Of a stretch of DNA of 64,000 nt, positions 32,805-40,595 are shown piece by piece; the first letter of the stretch is position 1, and each line of letters opens with the position of its first letter. The notes beneath the pieces were generated by a model. That model was not told the origin of the DNA. It saw only the letters and a program-made list of their open reading frames with translations, and made no database searches. The stretch is from Fuchsiella alkaliacetigena (lineage in GTDB: Bacteria > Bacillota > Halanaerobiia > Halobacteroidales > Acetohalobiaceae). The DNA is taken from positions 62,001-126,000 of the forward strand of contig NZ_JALKBZ010000002.1 in NCBI RefSeq assembly GCF_023227765.1, written 5' to 3'. A program made the position numbers and the translations under genes.

Positions 32805-33875
32805 TTATAAGTTATTTTTACCTATATTATTTGCCTTTACCTGAGCCTCTTCAAAGGTAGCCATCTCACTGATAATCCTAGTAGCCGCTTCTACTAGCTC
32901 CATACCTAAGACAGCTCCTGTTCCTTCACCTAAACGCATATCCAGATTCAACATCGGCTCTAAACCTAAGAGATCATAAATCTTCAAATGTCCCGGCTCT
33001 ACCGACTGGTGAGAAGAAATAAGATACTTAACAACCTGCGGCTCCAAGCTTTGAGCAATTAAACCCGCAGCTCCAGAGATCAAACCATCTACCATCACTG
33101 GCACTCTATTAGCAGCAGCTCCTAACATCACTCCCGCCATTCCTCCTATTTCTAAACCACCGACTTTAGCTAAAACATCAATTCCGTCGTCAGCTTGAGG
33201 CTGATTTAACTCTATCGACTGAGCTATCAGCTCCTTCTTTTTTGCTAACTGTTCTTCGCTAATCCCAGTTCCATAGCCTACTACTTCATCTAGAGAATAG
33301 TCAGTCATCACCGCTAAAATAGCACTACTAGGAGTAGTATTGCCAATCCCCATCTCTCCCGTACCTATTAAGTTAGCTCCTTGAGCAATTAAGTCCTCAG
33401 CAACTTCAATACCTGCTTCTATGCTGGCTATAGCCTCTTTTTTACTCATAGCCGGGCCCAGAGCCAAGTTATCAGTCCCAGATTTAATCTTCTTCACTAG
33501 CAACCCCTCAGCCTCTATTTCACTAGCTACACCAATATCCACTATCTTAACCTCAGCTCCTACTTGCTGGGCCAGCACATTAATAGCTGCTCCTTCATTT
33601 AAGAAATTATAAACCATCTGCGTAGTCACTTCTTGGGGAACAGTGCTCACTCCTTCAGCTACCACTCCGTGATCTCCGGCCATTACTACGTGTACTTTTT
33701 GATCTACTTTAGGGTATATCTCTCCGTTTATTCCTGCTAACTTAATAGCTATATCCTCCAACTTACCTAAACTTCCGGGAGGCTTGGTTAAAGAATCCAA
33801 CCTCTCCTGAGCCTTTGTCATTAATCCTTGATCCAAGTCCTCAATTTTCTCTACTGTGCTTTTTAATAGTTCCAT
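32805..33875 (-). CDS. cobT: Nicotinate-nucleotide-dimethylbenzimidazole phosphoribosyltransferase CobT
   Basis: 356 residues from the ATG at 33875 (a TTG 9 nt upstream overlaps the ribosome site). CobT landmarks: LDSLTKPPGSLGKLE near residue 25, VMAGDHGVV near 65, GTGEMGIGNTTPSSAI near 175 and the catalytic-glutamate segment near the C terminus (LGEGTGAVLGM). It transfers phosphoribose from nicotinate mononucleotide to the lower-ligand base. It lies between the bza-type pair and cblT. Confidence 0.95.
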   Translation of the reverse strand: MELLKSTVEKIEDLDQGLMTKAQERLDSLTKPPGSLGKLEDIAIKLAGINGEIYPKVDQKVHVVMAGDHGVVAEGVSTVPQEVTTQMVYNFLNEGAAINVLAQQVGAEVKIVDIGVASEIEAEGLLVKKIKSGTDNLALGPAMSKKEAIASIEAGIEVAEDLIAQGANLIGTGEMGIGNTTPSSAILAVMTDYSLDEVVGYGTGISEEQLAKKKELIAQSIELNQPQADDGIDVLAKVGGLEIGGMAGVMLGAAANRVPVMVDGLISGAAGLIAQSLEPQVVKYLISSHQSVEPGHLKIYDLLGLEPMLNLDMRLGEGTGAVLGMELVEAATRIISEMATFEEAQVKANNIGKNNL

Positions 33876-33940
33876 TTTTATCAACTCCTATATTGATTTT
33901 GACTTTGAACTTTATCTATCCTCTATCCTTTATCATTTAT

Positions 33941-35167
33941 TTACATCACCTTATCAATTTCCATTTTCGCTCCTTTATAAGCCTTCACCTTCTCGCCATT
34001 AATAGCCAACCTAGCCTGTTCAGCCCAGTCCTGCTTAACTCTAGCTTGAGCCAACTGCCTGTCCAAATTGCTAGCTGTAGCTCCCCGCTTAGCTATATCA
34101 CCAGCGTGAGTGGCTATCCGTGCTGCCACAACCCCCCGCTTTACATCCTCTTTATTAGGTAATCCTAAATGTTCCGCTGGAGTTACATAGCAGACAAAAT
34201 CAGCTCCGGCCCAAGTCGCCTTAGCTCCGCCAATAGCTGCCACAATATGATCATAACCAGCCGCTATATCGCTAACTAACATTCCTAAGATGAAAAAGGG
34301 AGCTTCATGACAGAGTTCCTTTTGTAGTTGAATAGTGCTATCTATCTGCTCTAAAGGAACATGGCCCGGGCCCTCTACCATCACCTGCACTCCCGCTTGA
34401 CGAGCTTTTTGTACTAGTTCCCCGGTTACTAGCAGACCTTGTACCTGGGCCCGATCCAGAGAATCCACTATAGCCCCCGGTCGAATTCCATCACCTAAAC
34501 TCAAAGTTACATCGTACTTTTTAGCTATCTCCAACACCCGCTGATAATCAGTATACAGCGGATTTTCCTGCTGATTATGTAGCATCCAGCCCGTTAAAAA
34601 TCCCCCGCCACGGCTTACTATATCGGTAACTCTGCCTTCCTCTTTCAATCTGGACAGTACTTCGAGGGTCATTCCACAATGAATGGCCATAAAGTCCACC
34701 CCGGCCTGAGCCTGTCTTTCAATCTCTGCAAAGATATCTTCAGCCTCCATCTCCACTACTGAACCCTGCTCTTCAATACTCCTAATTCCTGCTTGGTAAA
34801 TAGGCACAGTACCTACTGGCACTGGAGATATCTCCAAAGTATTCTCTCTTATTTTATCAATATCACCCCCAGTACTCAAATCCATAATAGCATCAGCTCC
34901 AGCCTCTAAAGCAGCCGCTAACTTCTCCTTCTCTCTTTCCGGATCAGGATAGTCCATAGCCGAACCCATACTAGCATTAACTTTAGTTCTCAAACCACTG
35001 CCAATCCCCATATAATTCTCTCGTTTTCTATTTTTATTGGCTGGAATCACTACTTGCCCCCGAACTACTTTATCTCTAATTACTTTCGGTTCTAAATCTT
35101 CATTTGCAGCTACTATTTCCATCTCTTTAGTAATAATCCCCTGCTTTGCTTTACTTAGTTGAGTCAT
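33941..35167 (-). CDS. bzaB: ThiC paralogue, BzaB-type hydroxybenzimidazole synthase subunit without C-terminal cysteines
   Basis: 408 residues from the ATG at 35167 behind AAGGAG. It is a radical-SAM ThiC-type barrel: IMDLSTGGDID, PVGTVPIYQA, DFMAIHCGMT, SRGGGFLTGWML, LSLGDGIRPGAIVDSLDRAQ and EGPGHVPL are all present. Unlike ThiC and unlike its neighbour, the protein ends at KMEIDKVM and has no CxxCxxxxC Fe-S motif at the C terminus, which radical chemistry would need. No TPP riboswitch is visible. Gene order (bza pair, then cobT) and B12 control identify it as part of anaerobic benzimidazole synthesis. The A/B letter is by order only. Confidence 0.82.
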   Translation of the reverse strand: MTQLSKAKQGIITKEMEIVAANEDLEPKVIRDKVVRGQVVIPANKNRKRENYMGIGSGLRTKVNASMGSAMDYPDPEREKEKLAAALEAGADAIMDLSTGGDIDKIRENTLEISPVPVGTVPIYQAGIRSIEEQGSVVEMEAEDIFAEIERQAQAGVDFMAIHCGMTLEVLSRLKEEGRVTDIVSRGGGFLTGWMLHNQQENPLYTDYQRVLEIAKKYDVTLSLGDGIRPGAIVDSLDRAQVQGLLVTGELVQKARQAGVQVMVEGPGHVPLEQIDSTIQLQKELCHEAPFFILGMLVSDIAAGYDHIVAAIGGAKATWAGADFVCYVTPAEHLGLPNKEDVKRGVVAARIATHAGDIAKRGATASNLDRQLAQARVKQDWAEQARLAINGEKVKAYKGAKMEIDKVM

Positions 35168-35179
35168 TTTATCCACTCC

Positions 35180-36457
35180 TTAATTAAGGTATTGATCTAC
35201 TACTTTAATAGCACAGTACTCTCCACACATAGCACAGCCTTCACTATCTAAGTTCCGCTCTTCTCTAAACATGCGGGCCCGTTTAGGATTTAAAGCTAAA
35301 TTCAATTCCTGCTCCCAATCCAAATTCTTTCTAGCCCTAGCCATCTCTTCTTCTTGTTGCCAAGCCTGTTCATTTCCTTTACTTAAATCACCAACTTGGG
35401 CTGCAATTCGCGAGGCCATAACTCCCGCTTCTATATCTTCTGTAGTAGGAAAGTCCAAATGCTCCACTGGAGTTACATAACATAAAAAGTCAGCTCCAGC
35501 TGCCGCAGCTACTGCTCCCCCTATAGCGGAATTAATATGATCTTCACCAGTAGCTAGATCTGTTACCAAAGGCCCGAATACAAAGTAAGGTGCTTCATGA
35601 CAGAGCTCCTTTTGCAGTTGTACCGTACTCTTAATCTGATCTAGAGGCACGTGTCCGGGCCCTTTAACCATCATCTGCACTCCCGCTTCTCGACCTCGCT
35701 TAACTAACTCTCCTAAGACCACTAACTCCTGAACTTGGGCCCGATCCAAAGAATCAACTATAGCTCCCGGCCTAAAGGTATCAGCCAAGCTAATAGTTAC
35801 GTGATGCTCCCTAGCCAGTTCCAACAATCGATCATAATACTCATAAAAAGGATTTTCCGCCTCATTTTCCAGCATCCAAGCAGTTAAAATCTGTCCTCCT
35901 TGACTAACCAAACCTTCAACTCGGCCTTCAAACTCCAACTTATCCAAAATACTTAACTGTAAGCCAGCGTGAATACCTAACATATCAACTCCATCAACTA
36001 TATGTCGCTCTACTACTGCAAAGATATCCTCCACAGTCATCTCCAACCAAGAACCCCTTTTCTCTTCAGCCTCTTTAGCTGCCTGATAGATAGGCAAAGT
36101 ACCTACTGGTAGTTCAGTTTCAGCTAAAATTTGCTGACGCATGGAGTCGATATCCCCATCTTTACTTAAGTCCATAATCATGTCACTACCTAGCTCTTCA
36201 GCCAACTCTACCTTCTTCAACTCCTCAGTTTGATTAGTGTAATCCTCATAAAGACCTACGCTAGTACTCACCTTAGTTCGCAACCCCTTACCAAAACCAT
36301 AACTTAACCCAGAATCACGATGCTTATTCTTAGGAATCACTACTCTTCCTGCTGCTACTTCCTCTCTAATCTGTTCTGCACTTACTCCTTCTGCTTTAGC
36401 TACTTCTTCCATTGCCGAAGTAATCACTCCCGCTCTAGCCTTATTTAATTGAGTCAT
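35180..36457 (-). CDS. bzaA: ThiC paralogue, BzaA-type 5-hydroxybenzimidazole synthase subunit
   Basis: 425 residues. ThiC-type motifs: IMDLSKDGDID, PVGTLPIYQAA, DMLGIHAGL, SQGGQILTAWML, ISLADTFRPGAIVDSLDRAQ, KGPGHVPLDQI, and a C-terminal CAMCGEYCAIK cluster-binding motif. ThiC paralogues next to cobT convert the purine precursor AIR to 5-hydroxybenzimidazole instead of the thiamine pyrimidine. The stop lies 12 nt before the start of the second paralogue. It is about 50% similar by eye to that protein. The A/B letter is by order only. Confidence 0.85.
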   Translation of the reverse strand: MTQLNKARAGVITSAMEEVAKAEGVSAEQIREEVAAGRVVIPKNKHRDSGLSYGFGKGLRTKVSTSVGLYEDYTNQTEELKKVELAEELGSDMIMDLSKDGDIDSMRQQILAETELPVGTLPIYQAAKEAEEKRGSWLEMTVEDIFAVVERHIVDGVDMLGIHAGLQLSILDKLEFEGRVEGLVSQGGQILTAWMLENEAENPFYEYYDRLLELAREHHVTISLADTFRPGAIVDSLDRAQVQELVVLGELVKRGREAGVQMMVKGPGHVPLDQIKSTVQLQKELCHEAPYFVFGPLVTDLATGEDHINSAIGGAVAAAAGADFLCYVTPVEHLDFPTTEDIEAGVMASRIAAQVGDLSKGNEQAWQQEEEMARARKNLDWEQELNLALNPKRARMFREERNLDSEGCAMCGEYCAIKVVDQYLN

Positions 36458-36473
36458 TAGCCCATACTCCCCC

Positions 36474-36677
36474 TTATAATTTAATATTATCTACTTCTCT
36501 TTCTTTAATCTCCAGTTCTACTATCCGTAAATTAGTTAAATTTTCACCTCTAAATCGCTTAACCTCAATATCATCCACCTCATTAAATACTGAAGCCTTT
36601 TTAAGCGAAACAGTCTGCAGCCCTTCTTCTTTAATTCGTAAATAACCTTCATTAGCTTTTAAAGCATATAATTTAAT
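36474..36677 (-). CDS. 67-aa protein with probable ATT start
   Basis: An open frame of 67 codons fills the gap between the TrpD-like gene and bzaA. The only codon with correct ribosome-site spacing is ATT at 36677-36675, 8 nt after AGGAGG; there is no ATG, GTG or TTG near it in frame. Read this way it begins MKLYALKANEGYLRIK. The protein is charged, beta-rich in appearance, without cysteines. I do not recognise it. Its operon position suggests a small accessory factor for lower-ligand synthesis or a regulator. Confidence 0.7.
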   Translation of the reverse strand: MKLYALKANEGYLRIKEEGLQTVSLKKASVFNEVDDIEVKRFRGENLTNLRIVELEIKEREVDNIKL

Positions 36678-36689
36678 AGTTTACACCTC

Positions 36690-37796
36690 CTATACCGCAT
36701 TTAATAAGGTATCTAACTTAGCTACTCCCTTTTCAGGTTCAACATTCTGGGCCCTAACCCACTCCCTTAACTTATCAACAGCCTGACCTGAATCTATAAT
36801 CTCACCTGCTTTATAGTATCCCTCTGCAAAGCTACTGCTATAGTCCATTAAATAAAAAATTAAAGCTGCATTAAGAGCCACAATATCCCTCCTAGCCCGC
36901 TTACCCTTTCCGCTTAATAAAGCTAAGATTCGCTGCGCCTCTTGATGACGACTCTTAGCAGGTGCAATTTCCTTTATATCTGGCTTAGCAATTCCTAAAT
37001 CTTCAGGAGAAAAAGAATAAGTAACTATCTCCCCATCTGCCTTTAGTTCGGCTATAAAGTTTTGACCTAGAGTAGAAGCTTCATCCATCTCTAACTCTTC
37101 ATCTCCAACCAGACCACAGACTACAATCGCCTTTTTATAGCCAATTTTCTTCATTGCCTTAGCTACCGGCAGCACCAGCTCCTTAGTATAAACTCCCCGT
37201 ACCCCATACTCAGGTAAAACAGGATTAGCTAAAGAAGCAGCTATATTTAAAGTAGTCCCAAAAGAGATCTGAGATAAAATTCTACCCAAAGCCTGAGGAT
37301 GCACCTGAGGACTCATGCCATTAAAGAGTCCAATTCCAGCTTCGGTTATACTATTAACTACCACTTCCGGAGTACACTCTACATCCATTCCTAACTCTTC
37401 AAGTATATCCACAGTTCCACAGACTGAGGTAATAGAGCGTGAGCCATGGCGAGCCATATTAATCCCCGCAGTAGCAGCAACTATCGCCGCAGCTGTGCTG
37501 ATATTAAAAGTACTTACAGCATCCATGCCTGTCCCACAATTCTCCACTAACGATAACTCATTTTCCAACTCAACCTTTACCGTGTCCAATTCATAGATAG
37601 CCTCCCAACAACCTACTGTCTCTTCAACAGTCTCTCCCTTGGCAGTTAAAGCTGCTAAAAAAGCTCCTTGCTGCATCTCGCTTTGTTCATTCTTGAGTAT
37701 TTGCGCAAAGCTAGCTTTCGCTTCCTCACGAGAGATATCCTCACCATTAATTAATCTACTAATAACTCCTCCAAAATCTTTCATCTGACTGCTCAT
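36690..37796 (-). CDS. TrpD-like phosphoribosyltransferase in the cobamide operon
   Basis: 368 residues from the ATG at 37796. The fold is that of anthranilate phosphoribosyltransferase: helical N-terminal domain (ISREEAKASFAQIL, MQQGAFLAAL), NISTAAAIVAATAG near residue 105, ARHGSRSITS near 120, NGMSPQVHPQALGRI, and YTKELVLPVAKAMKKIGYKKAIVVCG. The PRPP loop reads CGTGMD instead of the GTGGD of TrpD. No other tryptophan gene is nearby and the operon is under a cobalamin riboswitch. It may therefore act on a benzimidazole-pathway compound; that is inference. Confidence 0.75.
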   Translation of the reverse strand: MSSQMKDFGGVISRLINGEDISREEAKASFAQILKNEQSEMQQGAFLAALTAKGETVEETVGCWEAIYELDTVKVELENELSLVENCGTGMDAVSTFNISTAAAIVAATAGINMARHGSRSITSVCGTVDILEELGMDVECTPEVVVNSITEAGIGLFNGMSPQVHPQALGRILSQISFGTTLNIAASLANPVLPEYGVRGVYTKELVLPVAKAMKKIGYKKAIVVCGLVGDEELEMDEASTLGQNFIAELKADGEIVTYSFSPEDLGIAKPDIKEIAPAKSRHQEAQRILALLSGKGKRARRDIVALNAALIFYLMDYSSSFAEGYYKAGEIIDSGQAVDKLREWVRAQNVEPEKGVAKLDTLLNAV

Positions 37797-37867
37797 CTCT
37801 ACTATCAACTCCTCTGAAAATTACTTTCTTATAGCTTGTTGAATAATTAAATCTATCCGCTTTTAAG

Positions 37868-37992
37868 AATCAAAATATTCCATTCCCTTGCCGTTCAGTC
37901 GGCCTCCTTGCCTCCTTCACTCTCAAAATTAGCCCTCCCGGCGTCCGTGCCTTCGGGCTAATTTAAGAGTCGTCCATTGGAATATTTTGATT
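37868..37992. repeat. Nested palindromic element
   Basis: The outer arms are a perfect 15-bp inverted repeat (AATCAAAATATTCCA, 37868-37882, and its complement 37978-37992). Inside, ACTCT-CAAAATTAGCCC (37919-37935) pairs with GGGCTAATTTAAGAGT (37955-37970). The core is much richer in G+C than the flanks. It looks like a dispersed palindromic (MITE- or REP-like) element; only one copy is in this window. It lies between the dehydrogenase and TrpD-like genes. Confidence 0.65.
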
Positions 37993-38021
37993 TAATGCTT
38001 ATTTATTACTGGTAAAATCTT

Positions 38022-39068
38022 TTATTCAGCAACCTTTCTTAAATTAAGTATACTCTTTAAACCCTGTTTAGTTCTCACTTTCTCCATTGCATCCCTAATA
38101 TCTTGCAAAGCGAACTCTTCAGTAATCAGCCCTTCAACCTCTAGCTTTCCATTGGCCATCATTTGCAAAGCCTTCTTATTTTGCTCTGCAGTACAGCCAT
38201 AAGCTCCTACCAACATCATCTCTTGATAATGAAGCAAATTACCATCCAACTTTAAGCCAGCTCTTTCTTTAGGTAGACCAGAAAATAAGCAGACTCTCCC
38301 CCGCGGAGCTAAGAGACTTAATAAAGGATATTCTACAGCCGCTTCACCACAGGCTAGGATAATAACATCTACCCCTCGCTCTCCAGTCTCTTCAAATACA
38401 ACCTCTTCCAAATCATCCTGTTCAGTATTAATTAGTCTATCTGCTCCCGTCTTTTTAGCTAACTTTAAACGTGCTGCCGATTTATCAGCCACTAATATCT
38501 GTTCAGCTCCATAACTTCTACCTAGTATGGCTTGTAAGCAGCCAATAGGGCCACTCCCAATGATTAACAGAGTATCTCCTTGATTCACTCCCACTAGCTC
38601 AAATCCATTAATACAGCAAGCAATAGGTTCAGCTAAAACTGCCTCTTTAAAAGAAACTCCAGTTGGAATCAAGTTAATAATACCCGCCTTCACTCCAGCA
38701 GCCGGAATGCTCAAAAATTCAGCAAAGCCTCCATCTCTAGTAAAACCAATAATATCAATTTCACTACAGTGATTAGTAGCACCTCTAAGACAGTATTCAC
38801 ACTGACCGTAGACTATCCCGGGAGCTATCTGTACTTTGTCTCCTACTTGATAAAAGCTAACCTCACTCTCCTCAATAACTCCAGTTACTTCATGGCCCAG
38901 AACCCTTGGATAAGTTAAAGCCCTATGTCCTTGATCCACCATCTTTATATCCGCTCCACAAATAGCAGCAATCTCTACTCTAACTAATACACCTCCTACT
39001 GGACAGTATGGAGTAGATATATCTTTTACAACTAAATTCCCTGGCGAATCCAATACTACTGCTTTCAT
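38022..39068 (-). CDS. Zinc-dependent medium-chain dehydrogenase
   Basis: 348 residues of the alcohol/sorbitol/threonine dehydrogenase family. Catalytic-zinc site residues: Cys in AAICGADI near 37, GHEVTG near 58, and Glu in LAEPIACC near 147. The structural-zinc cysteines are QCEYCLRGATNHC near 87-100. The NAD(P) motif is GSGPIGCLQ near 172. ATG behind GGGGG. It is the first gene behind riboswitch H. Its substrate is unknown; a role in processing an alcohol or aldehyde linked to lower-ligand or methyl metabolism is possible. Confidence 0.85.
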   Translation of the reverse strand: MKAVVLDSPGNLVVKDISTPYCPVGGVLVRVEIAAICGADIKMVDQGHRALTYPRVLGHEVTGVIEESEVSFYQVGDKVQIAPGIVYGQCEYCLRGATNHCSEIDIIGFTRDGGFAEFLSIPAAGVKAGIINLIPTGVSFKEAVLAEPIACCINGFELVGVNQGDTLLIIGSGPIGCLQAILGRSYGAEQILVADKSAARLKLAKKTGADRLINTEQDDLEEVVFEETGERGVDVIILACGEAAVEYPLLSLLAPRGRVCLFSGLPKERAGLKLDGNLLHYQEMMLVGAYGCTAEQNKKALQMMANGKLEVEGLITEEFALQDIRDAMEKVRTKQGLKSILNLRKVAE

Positions 39069-39091
39069 CCATTATCCCCCTTTTAAACAAC

Positions 39092-39134
39092 AAAAAAAGT
39101 CCATAACCCCTGTAAACAGGAGTTATGGACTTTG
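39092..39134 (-). terminator. Riboswitch H terminator
   Basis: A strong stem, AAAGTCCATAACTCCTGT/ACAGGGGTTATGGACTTT, is followed by T7 on the minus strand, just before the dehydrogenase gene. Confidence 0.9.
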
Positions 39135-39189
39135 CCATCATCCATAGTAGAAGCCTATCCTTTATTCCACGAAGGATAAGTCCACTCTT

Positions 39190-39403
39190 TAATAGGCAGG
39201 TTTCCTGGCTCACGACCTAATCTCTTCAACCTTCCCTAATTATTTAAAGTATAATCAGGTGGTAATTTTAGAGAAATAATCTATCGCTTAACAGTGGCGG
39301 GACCGCGCTGTCACGAAGAAAGATTCACCTCATGCAGACTTCCCTTTTCAACTTATCCTGAAAAAGAGTTTTCCTCCCCGGCAGAATAAGTCACCTATTA
39401 AAG
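39190..39403 (-). promoter_or_regulatory. Cobalamin riboswitch H (lower-ligand operon)
   Basis: B12 box AGCCAGGAAACCTGCC near 39211-39196, GGTCCCGCCACTG near 39304-39292 with GCGCGGTCCCGCC, and GGGAAG...GAGGTGAA. More diverged from the other six, which are close to each other. A hairpin TATCCTT-loop CGTGGA-AAGGATA near 39146-39173 is the probable P13/L13. Class I aptamer with terminator. Confidence 0.93.
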
Positions 39404-39442
39404 TATATTCGTTTTTACAAAAAACCAACTTCCAATATTAAT

Positions 39443-39470
39443 TATTCAACACTAATTAATAAAATCCTGC
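39443..39470 (-). promoter_or_regulatory. Sigma-H-type promoter of the lower-ligand operon
   Basis: GCAGGATTT-N11-GTTGAATAA on the minus strand, a full match to the sigma-H consensus RNAGGAWWW-N11-RNNGAATWW. 40 nt upstream of the aptamer. Confidence 0.65.
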
Positions 39471-39486
39471 TTAAAATTAAATTTTT

Positions 39487-39786
39487 TTATAAAACACAGC
39501 TTTTCTCTCTCCTATTTGGAATCTCCAACTGATGCTGCTTATCTAAAAATAACTCTGGAATAACATACCTTGCTCCCTCTAAACAAAAAGCATAAAAGTC
39601 CTGTCCATTAATTTCTATCTTTCCTTCCGGATAAGCACTGCCTTGATAACAGCATTTAACTAGGTATTTATAAATATGATTATAACGCTCTTGCTCAGTA
39701 ATATTATAGATCAACCGCTCATGCATATCAAATAATTCTTTCAAAATATCGGTAGTAGTATAAACTTCTCCCTTGACTAACTTCAA
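39487..39786 (-). CDS. 99-aa protein of unknown function downstream of sigE
   Basis: A soluble protein with KLVKGEVYTTTDILKELFDMHERLIYNI at its N-terminal half and YVIPELFLDK near the end; four cysteines (CC near 48-49, one near 68, one near 97). The start is TTG behind GGAGAGGATG. It is 45 nt after sigE, in the position where sigG often lies in Clostridia, but it is not a sigma factor. I do not recognise it. Confidence 0.6.
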   Translation of the reverse strand: MKLVKGEVYTTTDILKELFDMHERLIYNITEQERYNHIYKYLVKCCYQGSAYPEGKIEINGQDFYAFCLEGARYVIPELFLDKQHQLEIPNRREKSCVL

Positions 39787-39831
39787 TTTATCATCCTCTC
39801 CTTACTTTTTTATTTTGAAATTTGAAATTAT

Positions 39832-40572
39832 TTAAGCATGCATCCTCTCTATCTCCTGCTGTAATTTCTTAATAATCCGCTTTTCTAAACGAGAAATATA
39901 AGACTGCGAGATCCCTAGAATATCAGCTACCTCTTTTTGAGTCATCTCCTCTCTATCTTCTCCTAAACCAAACCTTAAAATCATAATCTTTCTCTCGCGC
40001 TCAGTTAAAACCTCCATCGCCTGCACTAATAGCTCTCGGTCTACATCCTCTTCAATATATTGATAAATCAAGTCCATATCAGTACCTAAAATATCAGAAA
40101 GCTTTAATTCGTTCCCATCCCAATCGATATTTAAAGGCTCATCAAAGGATATCTCCGATTTTTTCTTATTATTACGACGCAAGTACATTAAAATTTCATT
40201 CTCTATACAGCGCGAAGCATAAGTAGCTAACTTAATTCTTTTACTAACATCAAAAGTATTAACAGCTTTAATCAAACCAATAGTCCCAATAGAAACCAAG
40301 TCCTCAATATCAATTCCCGTATTTTCAAATTTGCGAGCTATATAAACTACTAAGCGCAGGTTACGTTCAATTAAAACACTCCTAACTGCTTGATCCCCCT
40401 TTTCCAATTTTGAAAGCAAGTACTTTTCTTCTTCCGTCGATAATGGTGGCGGTAAAGCCTCGCTACTACCTACATAAAAGATATTTTTAGCCATATAAAG
40501 ACCCAAACTCTGTAACAGTTTAATAAATAAAATCCTAAACTGAAGCCTAAACCGTCTAATTAATGATAACAA
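39832..40572 (-). CDS. sigE: Sporulation sigma factor SigE (pro-sigma-E)
   Basis: 246 residues. The N-terminal pro-sequence (residues 1 to about 27) is hydrophobic/basic, followed by [14 protein letters not shown], the typical junction. Region 2 has [38 protein letters not shown]; region 4 has the [22 protein letters not shown]. It is active in the mother cell after cleavage by SpoIIGA. The start is TTG. Directly downstream of spoIIGA (23 nt). Confidence 0.95.
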   Translation of the reverse strand: MLSLIRRFRLQFRILFIKLLQSLGLYMAKNIFYVGSSEALPPPLSTEEEKYLLSKLEKGDQAVRSVLIERNLRLVVYIARKFENTGIDIEDLVSIGTIGLIKAVNTFDVSKRIKLATYASRCIENEILMYLRRNNKKKSEISFDEPLNIDWDGNELKLSDILGTDMDLIYQYIEEDVDRELLVQAMEVLTERERKIMILRFGLGEDREEMTQKEVADILGISQSYISRLEKRIIKKLQQEIERMHA

Positions 40573-40595
40573 GCCTACTCCCCCTTTAATAGTTT

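Noticed and set aside
33941-36457. Thiamine ThiC assignment for the two paralogues
   Set aside because: There is no TPP riboswitch and no other thi gene; the pair lies directly ahead of cobT under a cobalamin riboswitch, which fits bza genes better.
38980-39213. 77-aa minus-strand frame
   Set aside because: It spans the riboswitch H terminator and the start of the dehydrogenase gene in another frame.
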